Source: Phallusia mammillata
Taxonomy: Eukaryota; Chordata; Ascidiacea; Phlebobranchia; Ascidiidae
Direction: 5' to 3'
Assembly: GCA_003260075.1 (NCBI GenBank)
Contig: QLIY01000275.1
Coordinates: 103,047-167,046 of the forward strand
DNA: 64,000 bases
This document shows, piece by piece, positions 1 through 36,825 of the stretch. The translations under genes were made by a program, and so were the position numbers. The notes under the pieces are model-generated. The model had not been told where the DNA came from, made no database searches, and saw only the letters and a program-made list of their open reading frames with translations. Position 1 is the stretch's first letter. The number at the start of each line of letters is the position of its first letter.

Positions 1-534
1 TTGGCATTTTTTTTTTAATTGTGACATGCCAAGTTGATTCGAACTTATTGCAATCATAAAACAAAGAGCGTTGCATGCGACTCGCCTGTAAAAGGTGCCA
101 AAATGTGATAGAGCACACACTGTATAGGTCTTTGCTGTGGATTGGTTTAAAACGCTTGACGTGACCTAGTTAGGTGGTAAACTCAACAAAGCAAGATAAA
201 ACATTAACCACAGCTGGCATCGTTAAACTGCCCCGTTTTGTGATGCAGTAAATCAGCAAATACAATTTTGGGCACTGAAACGCAGGTCACAAAATGCAGT
301 GCTTTGCAGGTGGATTAAAATTAGGCTATAAAGAAAGTGGTGGCCTATATGGACGTAACGCAATTCTAAGTTGGGTTTTGAGTCAAACAATGCTTAACTA
401 TTGAAGGATAGACAGTAAAACAGAACCATTCACTATCTGTCCAGTACAAAGCAATGTTTTGTATGTTGTACGTGTTGCAACCAAATAATGATATATTGTT
501 CTGACAGAAACCTGACTGTTAGAATTAATAAAGC
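1..534. other. 5' flank of SLCO, opens with a copy of its 3' flank
   Basis: No exon is visible here. Bases 1-108 match 6536-6643 exactly, which lies just downstream of the SLCO polyadenylation signal. The flank therefore looks like the downstream end of another repeat unit, possibly a tandem SLCO copy upstream of the window. Confidence 0.7.
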
Positions 535-3500
535 ATGAGCGACACCGGTAGCATACAGAAAGATGAACCAAAGGAGGAGAGATACAAGATTTTGTGCTGG
601 GGCCCAAATTGGCTGCAATGGATAAACAACGCCAAGGGATTCCTGGTTGGAATCTCCCTCTGCATTGCCACATCAAGTAAGTATTCGCGGAACACGAAAG
701 GTTCTCACGTCCAAACCACTCTGCGATTTCCGCATTAAGTGTTGCTTTGCGTGTCAGCCAACACAGAATGACAATGCCCTTGCGTACATGCAGTTTCTCT
801 AAAAAGCTTATAAACACACCCGTCGCTGTGCTGTGTGTTTGTGACCGCAGCGGACCAATGGCTTACTACATTTTCAGTTATGTCCCATGCCAAATGTAAT
901 ATTTTGGCGAAACCTTCGCAGAAACGTGTCGATTGTGTTTGGCTTATTGTACACCGGGTTGTTGAGATATTGTAAACCAAAAAGTTTTGTTTTGGGCAAA
1001 TACAACTAATTTTTTGAAAAGTTTAGACCTAGTGAAAAGATCCTCTACTGATCAGCATAATGCCTAAAGGAGAAAAAACGTATACATACGTTTGATGATT
1101 GAATTAGCGCATTCCGACTTTTCAAGTTATTTACGAAAAACATTGCTTTTAGCATTTATAACTGGAGGAATCGTCAACATCAATGTCAGCACAGTGGAAA
1201 AGAGGTTTGGTCTTAACAGCTCGGATTCGGCCATTGTGCTTGTCGGATACGATATCGCATTCTGCATTCTTACCATCTTTGTTACTTACTACGGCGGAAG
1301 GGCAAGTCGGCCCAAACTAGTGGGGGCTGGATGTGGAGTTTTTGGCCTTGGAGCGCTGGTCTACGCGTTGCCCCATTTTACATCGCCCAACTACCTTTTC
1401 GGGGACGATGAGCTACAAGGTAGACTTTTCCAACAATAGTTTTTGCGACTAATAAGAGTAACCAATATGGGCTTGCAGTAGGGAAACCAGAGGTGTATGA
1501 TGGATTGTACTTGTCGGTTAGGGGTTTGGAGGTTCAAATACCAACGAACTGACTCCACACTTGGACGCATGAATTACATAAATGAACTTCGCTCATTCGA
1601 CTGTTAAAAATAGGTTTAGACCATAGATTAATTTCCAAACATAATTTAATTCTCCCAGTCCCTAAGAATCAGCAGACAAGGAGGATTTCCGCAGTGTTAA
1701 TAACCATTGTTTGTTGCTTGTAGTGGTTTGTCCAACCAATGTCAGCGCAGTTTCGGATGGCTGCAGTGGGCTGAAAGGGGACCTCAGCAACTACATGTTC
1801 GTATTGTTGATCGGCGAATTACTAATGGGAGCTGGTGCCACCCCTATGTTCACACTGGGTCTAACTTACATCGAAGACGCCGTTTCGAAACATGCAGCGC
1901 CAATATACCTCAGTAAAAGAAAATTCATAAACCGTTAGCGTTAATGCTATTGTCATCCATTGCGAGACATCAAAGAGCTGTTTGACTGTATAGTTTGATA
2001 AGAGGTAAAGTTTGTTAAACCTTGAAAAAATACGTCGTATTGTTTTTTCCAGGTATAGCAAATTCGGCAGCAGTTCTCGGCCCAATGGTTGGATTTATTG
2101 TTGGTGGAGAATTCCTCTTCGGTTACTACGTGGACTTTGACAAGGGAGTCGAGTAAGATGAAATACAAGTCGAAATAAGCGAATAAAACCAACAACATTA
2201 TTGATTCTGTTTTTCAGAAATGATCTAACTGTGTTCGATCCCCGTTGGGTTGGAGCATGGTGGGTTGCTCCTCTCATCGCTACAGCGATTTGCTCGATTT
2301 TGGTCATTCCACTGATTGGATTTCCAAAGCAACTTCCTGGTATGTAAACCGAATACCAAAGACTATGTAAATGAACGTTTGTGCTTCACCTGCCACCAAT
2401 TCCGTTTGTACACCAAGTTCTATAAAGTTAGGTCAAAGCTGATATACGGTAACAAATTCGTAGTGTTTGGTTTAGTCTAGGGGAGAAGAACTGTAATCAG
2501 ACTGACTTGACACAAGTTTTTAATAGTTTTAATAGTATCGTATTCAACTGGCTGGTAAATACGAGCGATTTTTGCCCGATTGATTTTTACTTCTAACGTT
2601 TACGTACCCAGACGCTCATTTCAAAACTGTTCTTTTACGAAACAAAAATTTATTTCTAAGGAACCAATGCCAACAGAGCAAAACGTGTGTCGGAAGTTCA
2701 CAAACACGGAGGATCGAAAGCGGCAAGAGACACTGAATTTGGGAAGTCGTTTAAAGATATCCCTAAGGCAACTTATATTATCCTTCGAAATCCCACCTTT
2801 CTTTGTATTATACTCGGCGGCTGTTGCCAGGCGGTGTTAATAAACGGCGTATCTGCATTCATGGCTAAGTTTATCGAAGTCGAGTTTCATCTGTCGGCGG
2901 GAAGAGCAGCACAAATTTCCGGTAAGGCCTATAAACGTTGCTGAGATGCAGTGTGCAACACTAGTATATAGCATACAAAGTCGCTTTTTAGGGTAATGCA
3001 TTTCTAAAAAGAATCGGATTAGATTTTTACGCATTTAGCAAACAGTAAATTGTATTCACGCAGCTATCCGATTTTTTTTGTGTTTTTTTTTAAACAGAAA
3101 AATGAAGCTAATTTAAATGTAAACAAAATCACGTGCATACAAAAGAGCTCAAAATGTTATTCGCTCAAATTCTTGCATTTACCAGGTGCAGTACTAGTAC
3201 CTTCCGGTGCATTGGGTCACATCCTTGCAGGAATTATCATTAACAGAACCAAGTGGAAGACACCAGCTATGCTCAAGTTTATGGCAGCATCTGTATTCGT
3301 GGTGGTCGCCATTGTACCAGTCGGATTCGTTTACTGCGACAACTCAAATATTGCCGGTGTCACGGTCCCATACCCGTAACTATGGTTTCTATTTTGTGGC
3401 ATTAGAAAGTACCGCAATTTGTGACAAAGACTAGTAAGGCTGTAGACTCAAAAAGCATGTCATTTTATCATGTTTGTAACCCAAAAAGTGTTAAGGCAAA

Positions 3501-5664
3501 AAAAATTACCACTTGCAGCTTGGAGGACTGTTTCTTAACTTGTGGGCACTTGCGGTTCTAAACTGAATAAGACAGCATAAAAAATACCCAAAAGCCAAAA
3601 CAGTACCCATTTAACTAAACACAGGCAAGATATTTGCTAATACACGTGTTTGCGCAATCAGCTTGACAACAAAAGGGATGTCAAAACTTGCTGTGGCCCT
3701 CGAAATAAAGTTTTTTTGTATTTTTTACAAATCACAAGCTCATTGTTTTTTATTTTTAGAGGAGATACTCTGGATGCACGCGATTTAACAAATGCGTGCA
3801 ACGCACACTGCGAGTGTCAAGAGGAATACTATATCCCAGTCTGCGGGTCAAACAACATAACCTACTTTTCGCCGTGCCATGCTGGATGTTACGATGCAGA
3901 ATACGCCGACAACGCAACAAGTCCATCGGTGAGAAAGTTTTTGTCAAACTGTGCTACTTTCGGAATCGGAAATATCGTAGGACAGTTTGTGTAAGTTGTT
4001 TTAAAGTAACGTTATTTAAAACAAAAAATGAACCTTTCGGCACCTTGCAGCATAAATGAGAAAACGGACCCCACAAAGATCTGTAACAATTGCTCTGGCA
4101 GTTAGCAAACTGAAACATTTCACACACGTGAGTAATGGCTGAAAAGAAAGAGGAGCGGCAGGGTTTACATGGAGCATATTGTTCGAGAATTTATACAATT
4201 GTTATGAAAGCATCAAGCCAATAAATAATAAGTAAGCTGCAGAGCACGATGTTTTGATCTTTAGGCCGCGTTAGTGTAGCTGGTATCAAGACATATGCTG
4301 CATTAGCTAGTGTAGCCTTTTTATGGCACTCTAGTTTGTTAGNGCAGTTAGCAAACTGAAACATTTCACACACGTGAGTAATGGCTGAAAAGAAAGAGGA
4401 GCGGCAGGTTTTACATGGAGCATATTGTTCGAGAATTTATACAATTGTTATGAAAGCATCAAGCCAATAAATAATAAGTAAGCTGCAGAGCACGATGTTT
4501 TGATCTTTAGGCCGCGTTAGTGTAGCTGGTATCAAGACATATGCTGCATTAGCTAGTGTAGCCTTTTTATGGCACTCTAGTTTGTTAGGAATATTGGGCA
4601 GAAAAGCCATGTCATGACCAACTCTGTTAGATGTACACAGGTAGAAACAGTGTGCACTGTCTGCAGCTACTTCTGCTATTGTTTTTTTTTTAACGTCAAA
4701 TTATTGCGAAACAAGACCTTAAAAGAGTTTTTATGTCATTATACTGAAAACCTTTTAGGCTTACACTATATGTACTTGCGCGCCTCCATTCGCCTCTCCC
4801 AGTGATTTACCGACCGGTCGCACTACTCCTGGCAAATGCAGCGTTCCCTGCAACACACTCGGTGGTTTTCTTGCTGGGATGTTTTTCGCCATCATGATTT
4901 CGTTCTTCCCCCTCACGCCGTCGCTTGTCATTCAACTGAGGTGAGCAAAATAATATTTAAACACCGAATATGTATCTTAGGATGTCGTATCACAGAAGGG
5001 GTTGTTTTTTTAGCTTTAGGCATGTCTTATGTTGTGTTGTTAAACGTTTATACACAACTTTGAAACTGCGAATTATATCATGCCAATTTTTACGCCACCT
5101 AAGAAACTCAGTATTACTGTAGTATGTTTTCTTTTGTGGTAAATCTTTGCTGCACTTTGGGATTTATGTCTAAGCGGTCTAGTTGATTCCAAAATTTTAC
5201 AAAATGCGAGGCAATCAAGCACCTAATACAATCCTCGACATTAGAAAACTTCTTCAACACTTGAGTTTAAAATTTTAGTCCTTGTTTGCTGCATAAAACA
5301 GACCCATTGCATGCAATGCATTGTAAAGCAAACAATTAGTTTTTGTTCAGAATCGTTCCGGAATCTATGCGTTCCTTTGCTCTCGGTGTCCAGTGGCTGT
5401 TTGTCCGACTGATCGGAACCATACCCGGTCCAATAATATACGGGGCCTTCATCGATATGACGTGCATTTTGTGGCAGCGCAGACGATGCGATGATGCGAA
5501 GGGCTCGTGCTGGGTGTACAACAATCACGATCTTGCTGTGGCTTTTATTGTAATTTGTAAGTGTCAACATACATTACCTTAATGTTATTCGACTGTAAAC
5601 TTATGTCCTGATCAAAATGTGATTAAGTGACGAATTCGTGCAAACGAATATATACAAGATAAAA

Positions 5665-5741
<77 letters not shown>

Positions 5742-6306
5742 CTCTGCTGCCCAATGGGTGCAACTAAAAAATAACCATACGTTGCAAACCAACATCTGAT
5801 TTTGGAATAATAGATTAATAGTTATTAGAGTGGGGTCCCTTAAGAAGTTTTAAGTAACCGTGGAAATGGCTTTATTTTTTCTTATTAATGCAAGATTTGC
5901 TAATTTAACTAGCGTTGTTTTTTTGCGTGTGTGCTGCAAAATGGCGATAAATTGCGTGATACGGACCGTTTTGGTGAAAATGAAATATGCAAATTCTAGA
6001 AAATAACATATTATTGCCCAAAAGTGTTTTTTTTTTCTGAGAACCTTTATCAGATCATGTCAAAGTAAAAATAAAAACTTTTTCTTTGTAGCGATGGTTG
6101 GAAACTTTTTAGCTGGGGTATTTTTCTCCTTGGCTTGCATTTTCTACAAACCCGAAAAAGAGCAGGCTTCAAAGGAGGCAATCAAGAGTAAATTCGCAAC
6201 GGACGAAGAAAAATCAGCCCAAGAGCAAACTCCAAAACCCGACGGTTACTCGTTTAAAAAAGCCAAAACAAATACAGAGTCCTATGAAATTATTGACAGA
6301 CTCTAA
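535..6306 (+). CDS. SLCO: Solute carrier organic anion transporter (OATP), 12 exons
   Basis: A plasma-membrane transporter of the OATP family, which carries large amphipathic organic anions in other animals. Inferred exons: 535-676, 1153-1419, 1724-1912, 2053-2152, 2218-2339, 2661-2921, 3186-3375, 3760-3990, 4051-4101, 4803-4940, 5351-5556, 6092-6306. Phases join without a break and give about 703 aa, normal for the family. Diagnostic blocks are STVEKRFGLNSSD (exon 2), DPRWVGAWW, the OATP superfamily signature (exon 5), the Cys-rich Kazal-like extracellular loop PVCGSNNITYFSPCHAGC (exon 8), GKCSVPCNTLGG (exon 10), and PESMRSFALGVQW with GTIPGPIIYGAFID (exon 11). The hydrophilic C-terminal tail follows the last membrane segment. 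All junctions are GT-AG except the exon 9 donor, which reads CAG|TT and abuts a duplicated segment with an N. Intron 11 holds a 77-base poly-G run. The family assignment is secure; the subfamily and substrate are not. Confidence 0.93.
4098..4588. repeat. 245-bp direct duplication joined by a single N, in SLCO intron 9
   Basis: 4098-4342 and 4344-4588 are nearly identical (one T/G difference noted) and are separated by one N at 4343. The first copy starts at the last bases of SLCO exon 9. An unmerged overlap between two contigs is the simplest explanation, so the intron is probably about 245 bp shorter than written. Confidence 0.85.
5665..5741. repeat. 77-base poly-G run in SLCO intron 11
   Basis: A pure G homopolymer with no interruption lies between SLCO exons 11 and 12. 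It resembles the poly-C runs elsewhere in the window and is more likely a sequencing or assembly artefact than genomic sequence. Confidence 0.9.
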
Positions 6307-6511
6307 AATGTGTATTTTAAGATTGGCACAATTAATTATAAACACACTCAATTTAGGCCTACACTAAAATCCTTCGTGGTTTTGTTTAAGGCTGGGAAGT
6401 ATTATTGGCGGTGGATAACTTTTACGACGGTCTAATTGTTGTGTTTGCACAAAAAAATATATAAACAACCGTTATGTTGTAAACTCCATACACATATTTC
6501 GTTAGTTCAAC

Positions 6512-6517
6512 AATAAA
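6512..6517 (+). promoter_or_regulatory. Putative SLCO polyadenylation signal
   Basis: AATAAA lies about 205 bases past the SLCO stop codon. It is the only canonical hexamer noted close downstream, just before the 108-bp repeat that also opens the window. Confidence 0.5.
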
Positions 6518-6643
6518 ATTACATTTTCTATGTGCTTGGCATTTTTTTTTTAATTGTGACATGCCAAGTTGATTCGAACTTATTGCAATCATAAAACAAA
6601 GAGCGTTGCATGCGACTCGCCTGTAAAAGGTGCCAAAATGTGT

Positions 6644-9600
6644 GCCAAACATTTTGTTTTAGGTATTTTTGCAAACAAGTTGCAATAACTCAAATTACAC
6701 ATGCACAATTTTGGTGCTCATGTATGTCTACTGTTGTTTTTTGATAAGCCATAAAATTGTCCAACATTCGATTTGTCATAAAAATACAGGTCTTACCAAT
6801 TTAATTTCATGTTCATAAGCTTTTTGTTATTTGATAAAGACAAATTGGCCAATACCTACCCTTGCTTTTTATATGGTAGCTGGTTATCGCAGAAATATTT
6901 CACAATTGGGTAAACGTAGTGAGTAAAATGTAGTGAGTAAACGCTGCGAAATTCAACTAGTACACTTTGGAAGCACAGTTAGTGTACTGGGGGTTTAAAA
7001 AGAAACCACTTGGTGTCTATGCCAGCCGAGTAGGTCAACCAAATTAACTCAGTTTGATCACAAACAGTTATTCACAGTGAAGCAAAAATACTATGTTTTG
7101 TATTTTTAATAAAACATATGTTTTATAATGTATGAAACTGGTTGGTTTTTATGGTTGCCTAGATTATATATTCTACAGTCAAAAATGACATAAAATGGAT
7201 CCAATATTCTGGATTTGAAACAATTAATCCAGAATGCCCAGGTTTTTGTACTTGAACATGGGAAGGAGACCCACAAAAAACAGGGAAGGAGACCCATAAT
7301 GACATCATCAGGTTGTTTACAAACACCGACTAAAATTTACAAATGTACGACTCAGATAAAACACTTGATTACAATAACATCCAACCTGTACAACAGAGTT
7401 GGAGTCAGAATTCTTTAATGCAAGGATTTTGATTCAGTTTTTCATCCGTTTACTTGTGCCAGGCTTACACACCAACCCTAAAGCAGTTCAATTCCAAACA
7501 ACAAACAAATTGCAGAAATGTTTTTGATTATATTTTTTCACTTAACAAACTAGAATTTTAACCATAAGAAGTCAGAGTTTGAATCTATATTTAATTGGAG
7601 TTAATGAGTCAAGTTGTTAGTACAACTGGAAGTCAAAGAAACATCTACATGGCTATCATTAAAGGGTGAATGTTTCCGATGTTAAGATTTAGGTCATTTC
7701 TAGATATGGGCTAGTACACAATTTTTATTTTTACAATTTTTATTGTGTTCTGAGTATTTATGCACATACATCTTTATTTCAGTTTTAAATGATAATACCA
7801 GAACATAAAAGCTCTAAGAAGGAGATACCAAAATTGCTTTTATTGCCTACTTGCTCAATGAGAATTTTTTTGATTTTGGTCAAAAAATGCTTCTGTTTTA
7901 TGTAGGAATATTTAGTTAGACTGCTTTAAAAAAAATCAGGTACATAAATCCTTTCTTTAAATCAACAGAAATATATATTTCGCCTTAAGTAAACAGGCAT
8001 CATCAGTTTCTGTAAAAGCAAACATGTAGCAGACTGTTGAAATACAGTTCTGTTAAAGCAACCAAGTAGTATGCTGTCTAAAGTGAGCCAGAATCATTTT
8101 TTTTTTACTTTCTATTGTCTGCAAGAGATTCCTTACCAGAAGTGTTTCAGCTGTTTCAACACGAAGGCTTTACTTAAATTTTTTTTTTTTTTGACTTAAC
8201 TGTGATATATATATATATATATTATATATATAACTTTGATATTATTGTAATTTAAAATCGAACAACAATGTGTGTGCATTTTATACCACGAAAACATTTA
8301 TTTACCCCACATATTAATGTCCAAATAAACACCATAATAACACTACTTACCTTTTGATTGGTTGGTTTGGTAGTATGTTAGATTTCACACATCAAACTTT
8401 CTAGTCTTGAATTTCATCTAGTCTTGAAGTTAACAAATCAAGCAATACTTAAATCCTGTAAACACAAAGCAATGGCACTGTCACTAACTCTAAAGTTGGG
8501 ATGTGTTTCTGCAGTTTGTATTTTTATGACATATATATATATATATACAAGATGTATTTTTATGACAAATTAAGTTCCATTTCATTAAACATATTACATA
8601 TTATTGCCAAACTACATGATTTGAAGATTATTTGCTGATTGCTGTTTGAAAAATAATGAGAAATTATGAATCATGACAAACATTAAGAAACAGTGTTGCT
8701 TTTTTCAGCATGTAAGCCAGTTAGCTAATTTATTTTTGTTTAAAGGGGCAAATTTGTCAAATGCCTCTCGGAAGGCTGGTAATGCTATGGTTACAATTTA
8801 AAATGAACTTGAACATTGTTCTGTTGGTTTGGTTTGGCAGGCAACTTAGATACCAAACAGAAGAACATAAAATGGCTGATAAAGTTACCTACAGGTATGG
8901 CTGCAGCTATATTTAAAATTTGGGGAGATAATACATTGGCATTGGCACTGTAAGACATTGGCATCCGACATTGTAACTGAAAGTGCATTATGTTGGTCCA
9001 AAATATTTCCGGTCATGCGCACAAACACTGGTCACTTGTTGTTTTATTTGTTTCGGCCAAATTTACTGTAGGGATTTAAATACAACACATTTAACTTTTC
9101 CTTCAGCCATTTCAATGCTGTGCATTTTAAATTAAAGATTATCTTTGCCAAAAAAGTTTCAAGAACAAAAAAAACCAGCAACACTACGATTCATGTTCTG
9201 TAATCTGTAAACAATAAAATATTAAACGAGAAATGGCGGGAACATCTGGAGTTCATAGAAATAAAATCAAGAGTTTTTTGAAAACAAAAAATGCTCAGAA
9301 TTGAAACTTTATTGTCGTAAAACGGAGCATATATGTATATTTGCAGCATACAAAAGTATACAGTATACAAATATTTAACAGTATACAAACATACGTAAAC
9401 GAATTTTTTAATAACCGGTAAAACACGGCAGATTCCACAAAAAAAGAAACAAAGCAAAGGGCAAAAGGAACAAAGGAGCTAAAGCAGTGACGGTAAAACA
9501 CAATGCGCTAAAACCGTTTAACCTTTTCAGAAACTTGATTGCGAATTTTCAAATAAACCATATATTTTAAGATTCAACGCTAAGAGTTGATCAACAAAAG

Positions 9601-10074
9601 CAAAGGAAAATGTACCTCAATTTGTTACGATGTCATGTAGATTATTGTACTTGGTTACGGTACATAAGCATTATTCGCGACCCTGATTAGCACTTAGTGT
9701 AATATACCCTTAAGTTCAAATGCATATTTGGAACAATAACACACACGTTTCGTAGTTTCGTAACAAAAAAAAACAATTGACAAACCTTGAGCAAGAATAA
9801 CAATCCAGAAAAACGCAGGTAAAAATTAAGACAAATTGTTCTAGCTATCTTTGCAGTTATCGTTCATGCACATTCAATCAACGTGGCGTCTTCTCAAGCA
9901 AGAAAGAGGCACAGATAAACCAGATAGCATCACTAAGACGCGTTTTGAAAGAAATATACGAAAAAGCAATTAAATACGGTAACGTTTTTTTGGCAGCGCT
10001 AAACCTAATGCATCCTCTGACTTTCTCAATGGCAGCTTGACCATCGAAAACCCAATGACATGATCATGTTTATT
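6644..10074. other. AT-rich intergenic region between SLCO and KCNN
   Basis: No supported exon on either strand. It contains (TA)n microsatellites near 8206-8232 and 8530-8548 and an 83-bp segment at about 8662-8745 that recurs next to an N at 10843. A minus-strand AATAAA (TTTATT at 9308-9313) could serve the KCNN transcript. Confidence 0.6.
8662..8745. repeat. 83-bp segment repeated at 10759-10842 beside an N
   Basis: The segment running through gaatcatgacaaacattaag to tttgtttaaagg occurs here and again directly upstream of the N at 10843. The second copy is a contig edge, so this is either a dispersed repeat at which assembly stopped or a misplaced contig. Confidence 0.75.
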
Positions 10075-34031
<23,957 letters not shown>

Positions 34032-35016
34032 ACTCTATTACACTGGTGCACTGTTTAAGTTTATATTACGCATGCAGCCATACTTCAATAACATTTCATA
34101 ATACAAGAGAACCTAAAACACAGACAGCAATTAAAAAACAGCAAAATCTGCTTCCATTAGTCTTGATAAATTAAATACAGCGTCCGTTAAAAGGAAAATG
34201 CCTTATTAAGGTCTTCTCATAGCTAAATGTAAATGTCAGTTTTGGTTAAACCGGTTTTACATTGCGTAGTTTAGTACACGACGTTCTCCATTAACGTGCT
34301 GAAAATACAGTAGATCTATCCTCACTGAAAGCCCGATGTTGGCCACTGGCAAAGGTAAATCGATTCGCCCAGAAACCTCACGCTTTGGCGTCTCATAATG
34401 GAAAATATGTGCTTTAGAGTGTGTTGGACGTTTCATGCCAAAGTGCGTTAAGGTGGATTGATAAGCGATGGTTGAAAAAACAACCAGGCACTACATGCGT
34501 TCCCTTTTATGTGCCAATCCCAATCCGCGATTGAAATCTGCAGAACAATGCTGTTGGATAGTTCGAATATTCAAAATTCACATATTGCCGCCATTTTTGA
34601 CACCAAGCTTGACATATCGTTAGTGCAGATAAACTTTTCAAAACATGTGTCACTTGCCCCACCTGACGGATTTTAGGATTTTTACTGAAATCAAATATTA
34701 AATTATGAAATAATATGAGTAAAATAGATACGCTGTTTGTCAAGATGGCTATAAATCTCATATGCTGTATCCGTAATGCATTTTAAACGCAGTCACCTTC
34801 ATATTTTTAGTTTTACTTAGTGAACACTCTAGCGGCCGTTACTGAAGCAAGACCAGAGGGTGAGGTCGGCAATAGCGAAAAGATTGTCTTTCTGATCTAG
34901 AGAGGTTTTTTATTGAGTTTGTTCGCCGGGTGAAGCAAATCGTAGCAGCACAAACGAGCTAAAATATTCAACAGGCCGGAAACAGCTGCGCAATGTTAAG
35001 ACGTTATAAAGAGCGA

Positions 35017-35172
35017 CCAAGTTGAGGGTGTTTTTTTATGTTTTTTAATTTTTGTTTCACGGGGTTCGAACCCAGGACACTCTCGGGGACGAATCCCGAC
35101 CAGGGTTTTTATGTCTGTATGTGGGTCAGGCGCGCCGGACCATTCGGCCAAGTTCCTGCCCAAGTTGAGGGT
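35017..35172 (-). mobile_element. tRNA-derived retroposon with 13-bp TSD and A-rich tail
   Basis: Read on the minus strand it has an A-box-like TGGCCGAATGGTCCGG (35135-35150) and the B box GGTTCGAACCC (35062-35073 region), then an A-rich tail. CCAAGTTGAGGGT occurs at both edges (35017-35029 and 35160-35172). The head resembles tRNA-Leu/Ser, but the spacing between boxes is filled with non-tRNA sequence, so this is a SINE or tRNA retropseudogene rather than a working tRNA gene. Confidence 0.75.
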
Positions 35173-35994
35173 ACAATTGAAAGGAAGATTGAGGTTACAA
35201 TTGGAAGGAAGATGGTAAACGCGCTTCAGCTACACCGTGTGGCAACTGTAAGTGTATTGGTACTGTCACCAGCTCTCCTTCCAACCACATCCGATAAGAA
35301 ATGTCAAAGTTATTGCCGCTTGACTGAAAGCCAATTTTCTTGGAGACCAAGATGTCAATTAAAAGATTGCAAATTTTGTGTTTCTCCATACTTTAACAGT
35401 GAGACGTTCTAAGCTTGCTTATCACTCTGAAAGCATTTGGGTTGTCAGAGCGCCAATCTTCAGCGGATTGGGAAGAAAAAGTAATTACACAAGGACGCTG
35501 AATGGATGTATAATTACCTTGTCGTTCCAGTCTGTCTATAGCGCTTTTAAAACGATTGCATAATACTGAACTTCTTGCATATTTTACAAGGCGAATACTA
35601 AAGAACTGGACTTTAAGACCTAACAATCGACTACCACCTCTTTGTGGAAGTAATTTAGTAATTGCGCCAAAGATGCTTGGTTAGTCATCACGTAAGATAT
35701 GTGAATATGTAAAATAGTTTTACAATTACAACTAAAGTTCACAATGACACAATGCTAAAACTTTCATGCAGTGCTGGGTTAAGGGTCTGCTGGCCTGTAG
35801 GCACATTTTATGAGTGGCCCGAAAATCAGGGTTGCCAACTAAAAAATTAGAATTATCAGTGTTGCCAAATCATTGTCACAAAGATCGTTGTTGTAAAGGG
35901 GCCTGGATTTTTGACTGGCCTGTAGGCATGTGCCTACTTTGCCTAATGGTTAATCCGGCACTGCTTTCATGTTGTTTATGCAACTTTTATATTT

Positions 35995-36511
35995 GCTTAG
36001 CCCAGGGGTCTCAAACTCAAACAAGTTTGAGGGCCAAAAACAAACTTTTAAGTAAGTCGAGGGCCGCACTATGGAAACATTTGTTACAGTTGACCATGAC
36101 AACAAACGTATTGTATGATGAAGTAAAATGTTCATTAAAGATATTAAATACATTAAAAAACAAGATTGTAATAAGTAACCAACATATATATAATGTAGCA
36201 AAATGAAAGAGCCAACTGTGCTTTATTGCTTTGTGTGGAAAGAATGGCATGCAATGACGCAACAATGTAAAAAATATTACGCAACAATCGCAATTGCTGA
36301 TTCTAAAGATGGGCTATTTCTATCATCAATTAAAACGTTGCATATACCACTAATAGAGAATGATTGTATCAAGGAAATGTAAACCCACTGGTCTGACACG
36401 GTATTCCGCCTCAGTAAAACAACTCTAAAAGTTACTTCGCGGGCCGCACAAAAACCCTTGGAGGGCCGCATGCGGCCCGCGGGCCGTGTGTTTGAGACCC
36501 CTGGCTTAGCC
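35995..36511. mobile_element. hAT-type MITE with perfect 8-bp TSD
   Basis: The element occupies 36003-36503. Its ends are CAGGGGTCTCAAAC and GTTTGAGACCCCTG, and GCTTAGCC flanks it on both sides (35995-36002, 36504-36511). The subterminal right end is rich in GGGCCGC. It has no transposase. Confidence 0.92.
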
Positions 36512-36825
36512 CTAGGCTGACATTTTTTTTTAAAATCAGAGGTTCATTTATATCACAGTACGCCAGGCCCATTGAAGGTTCATTTATACATCGAAATCTA
36601 AATCTTTTTTCTAATATCCTGAAAGTCAAATTATAATGGTCCATTAAAAGTTTGTGATGCACCCTTGTATACCTTTTCGATGATATAAAGGCCATTGGTG
36701 AATTATGAAGACTTCCCCCCTTCAGTTCTACTTTAAGTCTTATTCTGTATCACGATCCCACATCAAATAAAATGACAGAGAGATATCAGGTTATTAAACT
36801 TCCCCGCGAAATTGCATTATATACC

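Larger units (their letters stand above)
1..6643. repeat. Exact 108-bp direct repeat bracketing the SLCO gene
   Basis: 1-108 and 6536-6643 are identical, including a 10-T run, and diverge immediately after. The span given includes both copies and the gene between. A tandem duplication unit of about 6.5 kb, or an assembly wrap-around, would produce this. Confidence 0.85.

Noticed and set aside
35038..35412. 124-codon open stretch on the + strand
   Set aside because: It reads antisense through the tRNA-derived retroposon and a short direct repeat.
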